Assembly (NCBI GenBank): GCA_964036665.1
Contig: OZ038527.1
Coordinates: 24,575,901 to 24,639,900, forward strand
Source of the DNA: Gordius sp. MW1
Lineage: Eukaryota; Nematomorpha; Gordioida; Gordea; Gordiidae
Length of the DNA stretch: 64,000 bases
Direction of reading: 5' to 3'
Positions 48,246 to 61,348 of the stretch are shown in pieces. Under the pieces are notes generated by a model that worked only from the letters and a program-made list of their open reading frames with translations, did not search any database and was not told the origin of the DNA. The translations under genes were made by a program, and so were the position numbers. Positions within the stretch are counted from its first letter, which is position 1. Every line of letters begins with the position of its first letter.

Positions 48246-51200
48246 ATGGAAAATGGGTTTGAACATGAAGCCAATGCATTATCTGAAGAAATGTATGAAA
48301 AGTTTTGCGTTTACCGAGTCAGTGATAAAATTGTGGACCTTTCAGATGATTTTACCACAAAATCTCGTTCTTCTATTCCAAGGATTTTGGAACTAAAAGA
48401 ATCTTCTTCTTTTATAAATGTAATATTTCTTTAAAACAAATTTTTGCAATTAAAAAAATATTATTATGTTTGTAAAATTTATGTTTTACTTTTTTTATAT
48501 GTTTTTCCGAGCTTTTTTTCTAAATTTTTAAGAAAATTATTAGTAAAGTTATTTTATCATTGGAAAAATAAGGCGCAAAAAGTTTAATATATCTCTATTT
48601 TTCTGGCAAAATATGTAAGCAAGTCCGGGGTTCATTTACGTGAGGGGTTATTTGTATCACTGAAATCTTTAAAATATTAAGAATCATAGGCGTAGCCAGC
48701 ATTGGAATTTGAGGGGGGGGGGCAATAACAATTTAGAGAAGGGCAAAATGATAATTTTTTGAAATTTTAACCAAAGTTTTAAAAAATTTTTAAGCATTTT
48801 TGGTTTTAAAGGGGGGGGGGCAGCCGCCCCTCCCTGCCTCCCCTGGCTATGCCCATGCTAAGAATATTAAATAGATTTTAATATTTGTGGAGCCAGGGTT
48901 CGGCATTTTAACACATTTAAACTGCAAATTATTTTTATAGTTTATAATCATTTTTCATAATTAGTTTTTTTTATTTAATTTGCCGACAGATCAAAATACA
49001 ATGAAAACATAGAGTATCATTTTTAGCAACATCTTTAACTAGCCCTTCGCATTTTTAAAAATTTTGAAAATTTTTGTTGTTTTTGTTGTATTAATTTTAT
49101 ATAAAAATATCGATTGGAGTCGTTTTGTCTTTAATAAAAAAATTTACATAATAATATAACTTTATCTGTAACAACACAAAAAAATCAAAAAAATCTATAT
49201 TGATTAAAAACAAATATTAACATCATAATCATTATTTTGGCACCAAGAGTCAGCCAAAGCCTTTAAGTTGTATAGAAATATGATAATTCTATAAGCAAAT
49301 GGAATATTATAATATGGGAATACATGAAAATTTAAAAAATATAATGAAGAAGGTATCCGCGATCAAATAAAAATAACTCTAATTTATATGCCATCTAGGA
49401 CAATCTTTTAATTATAAACTAATTTGACTAAATTTATTCACATCATTAGTTAATTTTTTAGTCAAATATACCAATCAATATATATATAAGGCCAAATTAG
49501 ATTGAGTTCACTTTTATGGTGCTTAAGAATGAATCCCCATAATTGTGATTTAAAGAATTATTCATGTAAAACATGTCTATAACAAATTGTTTTTTAAATT
49601 TTTATGTTTGCCTTGGTCTACATTATATTTAGGAAATAAAGCGGTTTAAGCATTACTAGCAAAAATTTTAAAATTATTAGATTTGAAATGGTTTATTTAT
49701 AAAAATGTCAATTGCATCGTATAAACATTTTCATTATTTGCTTTAAGTTTCATTATTCAAAATTTATACAATTCTTGCATTAACGAAAAAATTCTATTTA
49801 TCTTATATAAGCTCTACATAGATACTTAGATTTTTTTATATAAAATCGTCTTAATTTTTATTTAAAAACGAATAATAATTTTATTTTAAATGACCATTGC
49901 AGTTTAAAAAAGTTCTTTTGTTATTCAAACTAAATAGAGATCAAAACTTATTTGTGAGTATCAAATAATATGTTACATCATGGGCGTAGCCATCATTCGG
50001 ATTAGAGGGGGGCAATACTGAATGAGGGAGAGGAAAAATGATCATATTTTGAAATTTTAGCCATAATTTTCTTAATTTTAACTAATTTTTGGATTTAAAA
50101 GAAGGTAGCCGTTCCTCCCTGCCCACACCCCCCCCCCTGGCTACGCTCATGTGTTATATAGTCTTAATCATTCGAGCTAGAGCTGTAAAGTTGCAAGACC
50201 TTAACACACACTAGAGAACTGCACGGGTGATTCTATACCCGACACGGACCCGACCCCCGATATCGAGTCGGGTGAGGTTCGGGTTAAAAATTTTTAAATG
50301 CTTTCGGGTCGGGTCGGGTTCGGGTTGAAAATTTTAACATGCTTTCGGGTCGGGTCTGGTTAAAGTGTCGGTTCAAGGGTTATGAATCTTACATTGCAGA
50401 ATACACGGGACATATCTTTATAAATAATGCTATTATGTATAATATTTTTTAATTTGTATCGAAATTTATAATTGAAGATCATTTACTACGTTAATTTAAA
50501 TTTCTTTTGTTTTTTTTATCAGATTGTTTTAATTTGGACGCAAATTTAAATTTGACTCGTGAAAGGTAAAATATATTAACAATATTTTTAAAATGTATTT
50601 AAATGGTGTGAAGTGGTAGTTCATTATTAATTTAAACTACATAAATATATATTCATAAAACAAATAAGATTATGTTTAAATTTAATAGATGATTCATTTG
50701 CAAAACTCTATATTTCAATTTGAATGTGACCTAATACTGTATGCTATCATATATATGTATATATCTATAATAAATCATGAAAATAAATTTAGTAATCAAA
50801 ATCTGTGGAATTAATTAGTTTTATAAATCGCACTTTAATTTGTTGATTAAATTTTAAACACCCTCATGGGAGTAGCCAGGGCAACAGTGATTAAGGGAGG
50901 GGCAAAATGTCCATTTTTTAATTTTAGCCATAATTTGATAAAATATCTACGATTTTTTAAATTTAGAGGGGTGCAGCCGCCCCTCTCTGCCACCCCCTGG
51001 CTACGCCCATGCACACCGCAATTTTTCTTACTCTCGCGTTAACACGTTTGGAAGGGATTCGGTTAAAATTTCTTTTATACTTTCGGGTCGGGACCGGGTC
51101 GGGTTCGGGTTAAAAATTTTAAAATGCTTTCGGGTTGGGTCGAAAAAAATTTCGGCGGGTCGGGTTCGGGTTGAAAAAAACGACTTTGCAGTTCTCTAAC

Positions 51201-54200
51201 ACACACCATGCTCACGTCTGTCTCACATTATCATCTTACATTAAATTCTTTACTTTACCCATTTGGGCTAATCAAATTTAATAAAATACATTATTTAATA
51301 TAGCTTGATTCATTAACTGATCCTTAATCTAAATTTGAAGTTAGATTTTATTCTTGTTTATGATAGGAAATTGGTGTTTGGAGTAAAGATTATATTCCTA
51401 AAGGTACTAGATTTGGTCCCCTGCAGGGCGAAAATTTTGACAAAGATAGCGTGCCACGAGGAATAACTAGAAAATTTTTTTGGAGGGTAATACAATATAA
51501 ATTGCATTAAAAATCATCTAAATTATTTATTTAGTAAGCTGCCTCACAAATAACTCATTTCCTTAATAATATGTATTAAAAAACCAAATTTTAGATTATT
51601 TAAATGTAAGAATTTAATATAACAGATGTTGATATAATGTAATTATTACATTTATTGATTGGTATATTAGAATAAACTAATGTCCTTAAATTGTCAAAAA
51701 AAACTACTGTAAAAAAAATTTAATATCATTTATAGATGAACTTCGTGCTTAAAAATAAAGTGTATTTAAATAAATACAATATTTCATAAATTAATTTAAA
51801 TGAAAATAATATAATCAAGCGGGACTAAATGCATTAAAAACAGCAATAGGTTTTTGCACGAATACAACTTACTAAATTATAACTTTGAAATGTTCCTAAA
51901 AAAAAATTAAGTGATTAATATAGACGCACGTTAAATGACAGATTATACATACATTATTTGCGATGCAATTTCAAATTTAAAGCCTTTTTCTAATTTTTAA
52001 ATCCCCGCTTAATCATATTTTTTTACTTATTTTTTTAGGCTCTATATTTAATCTATTTTAAAAGTTTCAAATAACGATGGTCATATTTTAAGATGGCAGA
52101 CTTAGTACAACGATTGATAATGTGCTAGCAGATTTTGCCCGTAATTAAATCTTAGCGACATTTGGTATTATTGATAAAAAGCACAAAAACCCAATTTGAC
52201 ATTATTACATTAAATAATAAGACAGGTCTAGATAATAAATCTTGTAATCTGACAATTAATTATGATTGAGAAGATTACGTTGATCAATAATATGTATATC
52301 TAGTATATCACGAAGCGTCCAGATTTCACATCAACGTTGTTTAACGTGTTAAAAATGACGTTTTTAGCTTTTTTAGACGCTAAATTACCACTCTATTTTG
52401 AACTTATTTGTATTAATAGTTGTATAATTGCATAAAAAATTGATTAATATACAAGGCTATAAATTATGTTTTTTGTTTAACTTTTATATTTAAATTTATT
52501 CGTGGTAACCCTAACCACCTCCCCTCATCAAAATCCCATAGAGTCTGGGAACACGTATACATTAAAGTACATAGAACTTAAGCTTTGTTTACTAACATTT
52601 CACTCGCTTTTTCCACTTACTATATCCTCTCTTACTCCATTCCCTCTCTCCTTCTCTTCCACTCCGACCCCATATCAAGTTAGGCAAATGGGATAGGGCT
52701 GGAGCGGAGGAGCAGGAGATAGAGTAAGTGGACCGAGTGAGTGAAATGTTAGTAAACACCGCATAAATACTATGTAACCCGTTTTCCTAGACATAGTGAA
52801 AAAATTTAATGAGATGAAGAGGTTCAAGTAACATGTATACATTGAAATTTAAAGGTGAAAAAAAGAAACATTTTATAGCTTTGTAGATTAATTAATGTTT
52901 ACAGGATTTCATAATAATTGAAAAAATTAATTAAGAATCGACTGGGAATTTCGCCTTAAAACCTAAAAATACCATTTTTTACAAATTTAACCTCATTCAT
53001 CTAATATTCTGGTTGGAAAAAATCTAAAAACATTATTATTGTTTGGCGGAATCTCTGTCATAATTAGATTACAGGATAGTCACAACGTCTATATTTGTAG
53101 ACCTGGTTAATTAGACAAATCAAAATTTAATAACTATCATTGCTAAGTTTTTAACTTATCTTTTGGATTGTTTCAGGTTTATGATGCCGATACAAGAGAA
53201 CTAAGCCATTACATAGATGCTCACGACGAAGCAAAGAGTAATTGGATGCGTTTTGTAAATCCGGCCAAATCTTCTAAAGATCAAAATTTAATAGCTTGCC
53301 AGACCGGGGCTCATATATACTTTTACACCTTAACACCAATCTTTCCAGCTACCGAGTTGCTGGTATGGTATAGTCCCGATTTTGAGAATCGCCTCAAAAA
53401 ATGCTTGTCTACAGAATGTCGTTCCTTGCAGAATGGAATTACTAGTAGTCTTGTCGCTTCTACACTTTTCTCCGTTAATGGCATCGTAGATTCCAAGGGT
53501 CGTTTTAATCCGCCAACTTATCATTATTCTAGTGGTCAGCGCTCTACTCCTATAACAGTCCCCGAGGCCTGGACAAATAGCAGGGAAGAACTCAGGGCCA
53601 GTAAGTTGTTTAACTTTGGAGTGGACCAATTTGTAATTCTTATATTGTTGATACAGGTTGAAGTCATATATATTTCAATTACTCTCCAAGTGATTAGAGT
53701 TCTCGTTTCAAATAGTACCATCTATAATATAGAGTTACTAATCTTTTTCGAATGATATGATAAAATTTTTAAGTAAAAGTAAAGTTTAAGCCATTCATGA
53801 AACCGGCTAAGATAGCTTTTACATGTAACTAGTTTTTAGATTATCTAATTAATTATTGATTAACATTACTTTTAGGAAAGATACAATATAATTTTTAAAT
53901 AAAAGTAAAGTTTAAGCCATTCTTGAAACCACTTAAGATAACTTGTAAATGTTAATACTTGAGTTATACAGAATTTTGGATAGATTTTAAAACATCTACA
54001 AGTTTTTAATGTCTTAACATTTTTAATTACCTTATTAAACGAAGAGCGATGAATGGAAATCGATTTAATATATATCAGTACTACAATTTAGAACCATCGT
54101 GCTATGTTTTTACTCTTAATATGATTTGTCTTAATGATTTATTAAAATCCATACTTGAATATAAAAAGGAAAAATTTTTCTTTAATATTGACAATCAAAT

Positions 54201-57200
54201 TAAAATTTAATAAAAGCTAACTTATTCAAGGTGTCTTAGCCACTCACATAACAAGATACAGGTCCAAAACAAAAATTGTAAATTTCAAAAAAACTTTAAA
54301 ATAGAAAGCAATCGTAATCTCAGTTTTTGATATTCCAACATAAAATATTTAGTTCATTAGATGCAGGTAGATAAAATTAATAAAGGTAACAATTAAATGA
54401 GTAATCATATAGTTTGGGGATTTATTAAATAACTATATAATAACTACCTATTAATCGAGACATTTAGAAACGTTGCCTTAATAATATATTAGTTAATTAA
54501 AAGCGTTACAATTTTATATGTTAAAAAATACCGATAGTTATAAATCTTAATAGTTTAATTACATAGATCAACGTTCTTTGTAGCGATAATTTAATTGATT
54601 AGCCATTAGATAAAATGTAAAGAGCATCATTGAAAACAAAGCCAATATATCTAAGATTAAATTTTAAATATATCTAATTATTATGGACCCATATATATAT
54701 GACTCATAATTGTTACAAAATTAACCCTATTCCCCCATAAGTTGCTTATGTTGTCACTTTTCACATTTATAAATAACATTTTGTTAAGAGTAATAATAAT
54801 AATATTATGATTCTAATTTGATACTTTAAAGATAGGGCATACGGTTTTCATAAAACTAAATACAAAAATATTTATAGAAAAAAGTCGTCTTGTTTTTATT
54901 TTGATACTCTACAAACACATATATAACAAGTCTTTCTAAGTAAAATTATAAGGAAATGATATAGATACTCTAGGAATGCATTTGTTAAACAAACTAGGTA
55001 AAAATCACCAAAATGGCGAAAAATGCACTTTTATAAAATAATTATGATGAGCAAGCTATTAGCTCTAGTAATATTTTTACATTAATCTACTCTTTTACTT
55101 TGCTACATATAGGTCCCCCGTCAGCAGATGAAGTACGGAAAGAAAATATTACAACTAAGGCGACAAATGGGGAGATGATAAATCTTTCATTTGTTCGATA
55201 TGGAAGGGAAGCATTAAATTTTTATCCATACCAAAGATTCAATAATGATACTGCAGTATTAAGGGACGCAGAAATGTCTCAAAGCCAAGCCGCTTTTAAA
55301 TTGGCCACATCATTGATGTACCCCAAATATCACCAATATTTTTTAAACCAAATTTCTTCCAAAAATGATGCTGGGATTGACTACTCTCATCATAACGATG
55401 ATGAACAAGGTTTAAAAGATTGGAATAGTTTGATAGCAAACTACACTTACCCTAGCCCCGAAATGTCAAGCCCCAAAGATGTAAATGATAACCTCATTTC
55501 CCGTTCCTCCAAAGATTCACCAAATTGCAGCGGCGATGATGTCCCTGAAGAAACAGTCCTAAATTTAAAAGTTCAGATCAAGCCTGCACAGAACAAAGCT
55601 GAGAATTTGCAAAAAATTTACTTGAGTAGTTTGCCTCTGAAGAAAAAATACTTGGCAAGATCCAGTCCTTCGCTCTTGGCTACTAATGATGACCACGTCG
55701 TACATACATCATCTTTTAACAACAAAACAACCTTGTCCGCTTTATTATCTAACGATCCATTTCATGCTAAAACGGACTTACGTGCAGAGGTGAATGGAGA
55801 ATGTTGCGCTATTGATTATAGTCTTAGGGGCACCAAAAAACAAAGTCATCTCAGTTCTTTAAACTCGGATCAAAATCACCTAGATGCGCCTAAGCTCTCC
55901 ACGGCATCGAAATTTAAACAAATGTTATCTCCACTAACACCAGTATCACCTCTGTCACCATTACCCGTACATTCTGAGAATGTTAAAACGAGTGTTTCTA
56001 CCATTACAGATATGTTCAATAAAAATAAAAATATGCCGCCAGATCAATTAAGTGCTCCCAATTCAATGCTTAGACGACCAGGCGTCAATTCGGAACCTTA
56101 TCCTGGGCTTTGGTGTGCCTCAAACATGGATAAATCATTGAGCTCGGAAGCTGTCAATCTTTTAAAGCACAAAACAAGATCTGCTTTTGATCCATTATCT
56201 TATTATTCTTGGGTGAACGATCAAAACGTCATGTCTATGATGTACAAAAATTTTATGCCAAAGAAAAACGTTCAAGAAAATGTGCCTCAATCTGATAGCT
56301 TAGATCATAGTGTTAGAGGTGTGGATGATACATATTCGGGCATTTATTCGAATATATTTACAATGCCTACATCTCATTCTGAAAATGACGCTATTTTAAA
56401 AGAGAAATTACATGCATCTAAAAATTTGGGAAATTATTTAACGACTAATTACCCGACCATAGCAATTTTAAATGGTAGAGGCAGGGGACGCCCCGAAAAC
56501 AACCCATTACAACTTAACTTTAGAGAAACGTCATCAACTAATGCTCGTCACAAACTTGAGAATAAAAATGACGAAACAGATATTATAGAAAATGGAATAA
56601 AGGTTTTGAACGAAGTAACTTGCCAAGTTAAACAACAAAATTATGATGTCAATGGAGACGACGTGTCTAGAGCACATACCATACCTAGAGCTTTGAATCG
56701 ATCGATTGATGAGTATTTAGATACATCTTTTGGTTCTGTAAAAGAGACGTTGCCGTCTTCGACGAATTTGAACTATCCACAAACATCCGAACGAACAATG
56801 TATAAGTCGAATGGCTTTAAAACTGATTATACTTTAAAAGATACGAATACTTGTGGACAAGAATTTTTGGAATTGCAGCTTGATAGATCTACAACAACCA
56901 AGAAAGTTGTCTCACCTTACCCTCTCAAGAAAAAAGAAGGGAAAATGTCTTACGAATGCAACGTTTGCAACAAATCGTTCGGTCAATTGTCCAATTTAAA
57001 AGTCCATTTAAGAACGCATTCTGGCGAACGACCCTTTAAATGTGCAGAATGTGGAAAAGGTTTTACCCAACTGGCTCATTTACAAAAACACAACTTGGTG
57101 CACACTGGCGAAAAACCGCACGAATGTCAACTATGCAATAAACGTTTTTCAAGCACCAGCAATCTTAAAACACATCTCAGGTTACACAGCGGGCAAAAAC

Positions 57201-59005
57201 CTTATCAGTGCAACGCCTGTCCGGCTAAATTTACTCAGTTTGTTCATCTTAAGCTGCATCGTCGTTTACATACTAACGAAAGGCCTTACACTTGTTCAAC
57301 GTGCGGGAAGCGGTACATTAGTTCTAGTGGTCTCAAGACTCATTATAAGAGCGGCGGATTAACTTGTTCTTGTCACAGAGCTCTGAGTGATGAATCGAAT
57401 GGGAACGAAGCTGAGAGTCATTCGAACGTGGAGGGAAATGTACATGAGGATGAAACAAACGCGTATCAGATTGACGCTAAGCCCGACCAAATAATAAGTG
57501 AAGGAGATGGACCTCAGGAAAAATGCCTCTGTGTTAGTAGCAAATCTTCCTCACAACTTATTAAGAGTATTAATAATTATCAAAATGGATATGTGGAGTC
57601 GGCAATATTAAAGAAAGATATTTTGACTCCCATAACACAGTCTCTAAAACAACACCTAAATCGTAAAAGGCAAAAAATGCAATGGGTGAATTATTGTAAA
57701 GCCTCAAATTTGACACAAAATGGATTTGGACATGCAAAGAATTTTCAGATTTCGGGGCACAAAACACATAATGATGTGTTAAGAAATGGTTGTACAGAGA
57801 ATCAATCACCGCTTAGTAATGTTGATTCACCAAAAACAATCAATCGGGCTAACTTTAATAATAACAATTGTGATACTTTAAACCAAAACAAATTTAATTT
57901 TTATCCCTTTTCCCCCTTAACAGCTGTTGCAATATCTTCTGATATTGAAGCTATTATAAAGGAAAAGTTGTTTGCATCAGATATATCTGGTCAGGTAAAG
58001 AACAACAAATTATTAACATCCGAAGCTGAAGAAATGCATAAAGACTTGTTTCGAGACAATAATTTTAACTCGAATAACATAATGAGAATACTTGACGAAA
58101 ACACTAAATATAGGGAAGAAATGTTAAAGAGACAAACAAAATATAGAGGTCTACCATACGACTCGTTAACATATTCTTCTAAAAACTATACAACAACCCA
58201 GGAAACGAATTTTATCACACCAACATATGACGGTAAAAACATTTCCACATGCCCTATCGACTATTTAAATACAAAATATCCGAATTTTTCTAAAGGCTAT
58301 GAATTCAAATCATTTGATGCTTTAGCAGCTGGACAAAATATATCCAAAATGGCGTCAGTCTATAATTCGTTAAAATCTATATCGCAATCCACGGAACAAT
58401 CAATTTTGCAACAAACCCCGTTAAGAACCTTGCTAAGTGATGGTACATATGTCAAAACAGAATTTATTAGCCCTGGAAAAATTACAAGTTATTCAGATAC
58501 ATCCCCAATAAATTTAGTCACGAATGGCATTAAATTTGCTAAAAATAGTTATAATGCTAATTCAATGATTAGTAGCTCGAATGGATTAATTGCCTCACAC
58601 ACAAATTTGACCCCTAAGGGCAATTTTGTATCATATAATAAGTCTAAAATTGAGGCAGCAGACAAAGGTGGGAGAACGATATTAGAACCCGAGCCAACGC
58701 TCCTACAAAGCAAGAACGAGGAAACATTAAAAGAAACGCCTAGGAATGTAAAACTTTTAAATAATGATACTGGCGATTATATGCCACGTGGCGATGGAAC
58801 CTCGAATAATAGTGATAGGCGCATAGATTCATTAAATGGAACCTATTCCTCTAGCATTCGCAAACACGAACTTACAAACGATTCTTCAAACGCAAAACAT
58901 CAGGCACCGATGGCTCATGATAAACGTAATCAGCCAGACGACAAAGCCAATTCGAATAATTATAGCAACGAAAATAAGGCCATATTTAGACTCGCAGTAC
59001 ACTAA
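48246..59005 (+). CDS. PRDM1: Blimp-1 / PRDM1 transcriptional repressor, 4 coding exons
   Basis: A nuclear, sequence-specific repressor controlling cell fate in animals. Coding exons: 48246-48419, 51367-51486, 53177-53600, 55113-59005; 4611 nt, 1536 aa plus stop. PR/SET-like domain spans about residues 55-180: [65 protein letters not shown]. Five zinc fingers at about 852-995 match Blimp-1 almost residue for residue ([62 protein letters not shown]); the fifth is degenerate C2HC as in PRDM1. The [16 protein letters not shown] lead-in matches the vertebrate PLKKQNGKIKYECNVC. The long Asn/Ser-rich middle and the tail of some 540 aa are unrecognised and make it about twice the vertebrate length. 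All fingers are in one exon. The ATG at 48246 was chosen because an acceptor and an in-frame TAG lie just upstream; an extra N-terminal exon remains possible. Confidence 0.94.
48685..48857. mobile_element. Family A MITE, Blimp-1 intron 1
   Basis: CATAGGCGTAGCCAGCATTG to CCCTGGCTATGCCCATG; flanks TAAGAAT(C) and TAAGAAT(A) support an 8-bp target duplication (7 of 8). Confidence 0.85.
49979..50151. mobile_element. Family A MITE, Blimp-1 intron 1
   Basis: CATGGGCGTAGCCATCATTC to CCTGGCTACGCTCATG; flanks TGTTACA and TGTTATA are similar. Confidence 0.8.
50212..51198. mobile_element. hAT-like CGGGTT element with perfect 8-bp TSD and a nested MITE
   Basis: Termini TAGAGAACTGCA and TGCAGTTCTCTA are perfect inverted repeats. 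The flanking direct repeat ACACACAC is identical (50204-50211 and 51199-51206), although it is low-complexity. Interior blocks repeat TTCGGGTCGGGTCGGGTTCG with AAAATTTTAAAATGC linkers. A family A MITE is inserted at 50865-51011. No transposase seen. Confidence 0.8.
50865..51011. mobile_element. Family A MITE nested in the CGGGTT element
   Basis: CATGGGAGTAGCCAGGGCAA to CCCCCTGGCTACGCCCATG. Flanks AACACCCT and CACACCGC agree at 6 of 8. It lacks the left G-tract. Confidence 0.8.
52586..52758. mobile_element. Short palindromic MITE, Blimp-1 intron 2
   Basis: TGTTTACTAACATTTCACTC at the left and GAGTGAAATGTTAGTAAACA at the right are perfect inverted ends of a 173-bp element; CCACTTACT/AGTAAGTGG continue the pairing. 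The loop is pyrimidine-rich then purine-rich. Confidence 0.85.
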
Positions 59006-60380
59006 AAAAACGTTTAACTTTGTACAGCCGGATGACATTAGAAAAGGTAAGATGATTCAATGCAATTGGTTAACATAGACATTTTGTTTATTTTGATTAT
59101 ATGTACTTCCTTTTCAAAATTCAACTTTTACACCTTATTTTATCTATCGCAACTTTAATCGATTCACAAACAAACACAAATCAACAATTACATTATGACA
59201 ATCACACGATAGGTTTATACGTCGATGAACACACATAATATTCACATATTTTTTCTAAAACTATTTATTTTAATGTTTTTATACTATTGTATATTTATTT
59301 AAACCTATTTATTATAGTATTGAGGGAACACATACTTATGCTTTTTAATAAAAATAGTTGAATTGCTTATAAAATTAGGAATTGGTTTTAAAATCTCTTC
59401 GAACTGTCACTTGTGAAAATATTTAGAAGGGCTAGATATCGGATCGATAAGTTTGATCAACTTAGCCTTCACAAAGTATTAAGCTATTTGGACTAACCCT
59501 CTCACAAAAAAAAACTGTTTTTATGTAGCTTGTAATAATTTGGTAGCTTACTAAAATTGTAGGACATTAATTGTTTACATTCACAGTAAATACTTAGCTC
59601 TATAAACCTATTATGCCCACCAGGTCCTAGATATGTTTATAATGCAATTGCAATTTAATATTTGTATAAGTTTGTACTTTAGGAAAAAACGGAATATAAA
59701 AGTTTACAATCCTGATTTTCTAAAGATACTAGTTAAAACATGGACAATCATGATGAAATTTTGGTGATCACAAAGTACCTGACTATTTTAAAATGTTGTA
59801 AAATTTTTAAACAATAACAATTTCACTTATAGTTTTTAAAGTTGCTGGATTATTAATTACCGCGAATCGACCTTACTACGTTATTATAAAAAAAAACTTT
59901 TTTCAAGCTAAAATTTTTAACAGTATTAATGGAAACACTTTAATAATTATATTTGAAATTTTGTTAGATAATATTAACCCAATTTAGGAGTGCCGCAATT
60001 ATCTTAAAAGTATACTATAATCAGCGCCATCTCATCTATATGCAATTTTAATTAGAGACTAATTTGACTACATATATCCTTATCTTTTTAAGCAGAACAT
60101 ATAATGTTTTCGCTCTTATTAGAGCTTATCCGTATGCCATAGACATAATAGGAGCATTATACTAAAGTAAATTCTAACATGATAAGGTATTTGAATCCAT
60201 ATTGGTTAAAATAATAGAAATATTAATAACGCTATTTAATTAAAAAAATATAAGATAAAATGCCCGTTGCTAATCGGCAATAATTTGCAACTTCATCTAA
60301 CTCCTAAGATTAACAAAATTATTATGTATGTTAGTTGCTAGAGTCTGTATGTAAATATAACCCTTTGTAAGCGTGTAACT
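59006..60380. other. 3' flank of Blimp-1
   Basis: AT-rich, no gene seen. An AATAAA at 59347-59352 is a candidate polyadenylation signal for Blimp-1. Confidence 0.4.
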
Positions 60381-60382
60381 TA

Positions 60383-60629
60383 TGGTTACCCAGGCAAAAT
60401 ATTAACGTAACCTTTATTATTTGAATATATAAAATCGATCATTGGTTACCTACTCTACAACATAACCTTTATTATTCGAGCATTCACAAACCTCACTATT
60501 CATATCTCTTAACCTTATTATTTTACTACTCACCTCGTAGCATGTGTATATAAACACGATGTTTTCACTTAAATCACTCTTATTTTGGGTTATAATAAAT
60601 AATAAAATGTAGAAATTTAAACTTCTACA
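60383..60629 (+). repeat. 5' LTR
   Basis: Promoter-type features inside the repeat: GTGTATATAAACACGATG provides a TATA-like box and ATAATAAATAATAAAATG a polyadenylation-like stretch. Bounded by TGGTTACC and TCTACA. Confidence 0.8.
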
Positions 60630-61348
60630 AATTGGTGACCCCGCATTTTCGGGGAGCCGAATTTTTTTTTCTCCCTCCCCCTTAAAAATTTACAACCCAG
60701 GTCCACATTGACCCGACTTTCGGGAAAGACATAATTTTTTGGATAACAGTCCCTAGAGTATTGGCGTTTGGTTTTTCTTAGTTAAATTTAAACAAATCAG
60801 ATATAGGGCAATATCTTTTCAATCCAGCATACAATCAAGCTGCAACAAACAATTTCGACCTTAATGCTAAATTCAAAACATGTGGCTGCTGTGAAAGATA
60901 CAAATTACCTACTTATCTGATTGTTAATACGAAGAAAACCATTTTACCATATTACACCTCTACACAAGCAGCAACATCCACTACCGAACGTAAAAATGTT
61001 CCACTGCCCTGCCAATGGCCCAACTGCAAAACATATCTCAAAATAATCAACATCACATGGCCTCTTGCAAAGTACAAAGAGGGCGTTCGGCAAAGCAATA
61101 TCAATTACTACTACCACTACCAACGTTCTAACCACTAATGACCGATTTAACTGAGGGAAGAATGCGATTCCGAAATAGATATGTCTGCTCCGACAAATCT
61201 ACTATTATATTGGATCACACATCAACTCCCAATCATCACTTACACCTCGGCACCACACCAGCAAACACTAGTGCACACCAAAACATTAGCCAACTAAGTA
61301 TTTTAACTTTCATTTTTAGCACTCCTTGCAAATAGGAGGGGATTTTTA

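Noticed and set aside
57042-57362. 106-codon frame overlapping the zinc fingers in another frame
   Set aside because: Shadow of a strongly conserved coding region; no independent signal.
60630-60655. tRNA-like sequence TTGGTGACCCCG
   Set aside because: It is the primer-binding site complement directly after the LTR; no cloverleaf can be formed around it.
61138-61335. 65-codon frame inside the LTR element
   Set aside because: Low complexity, no gag zinc knuckle or protease motif; likely chance.
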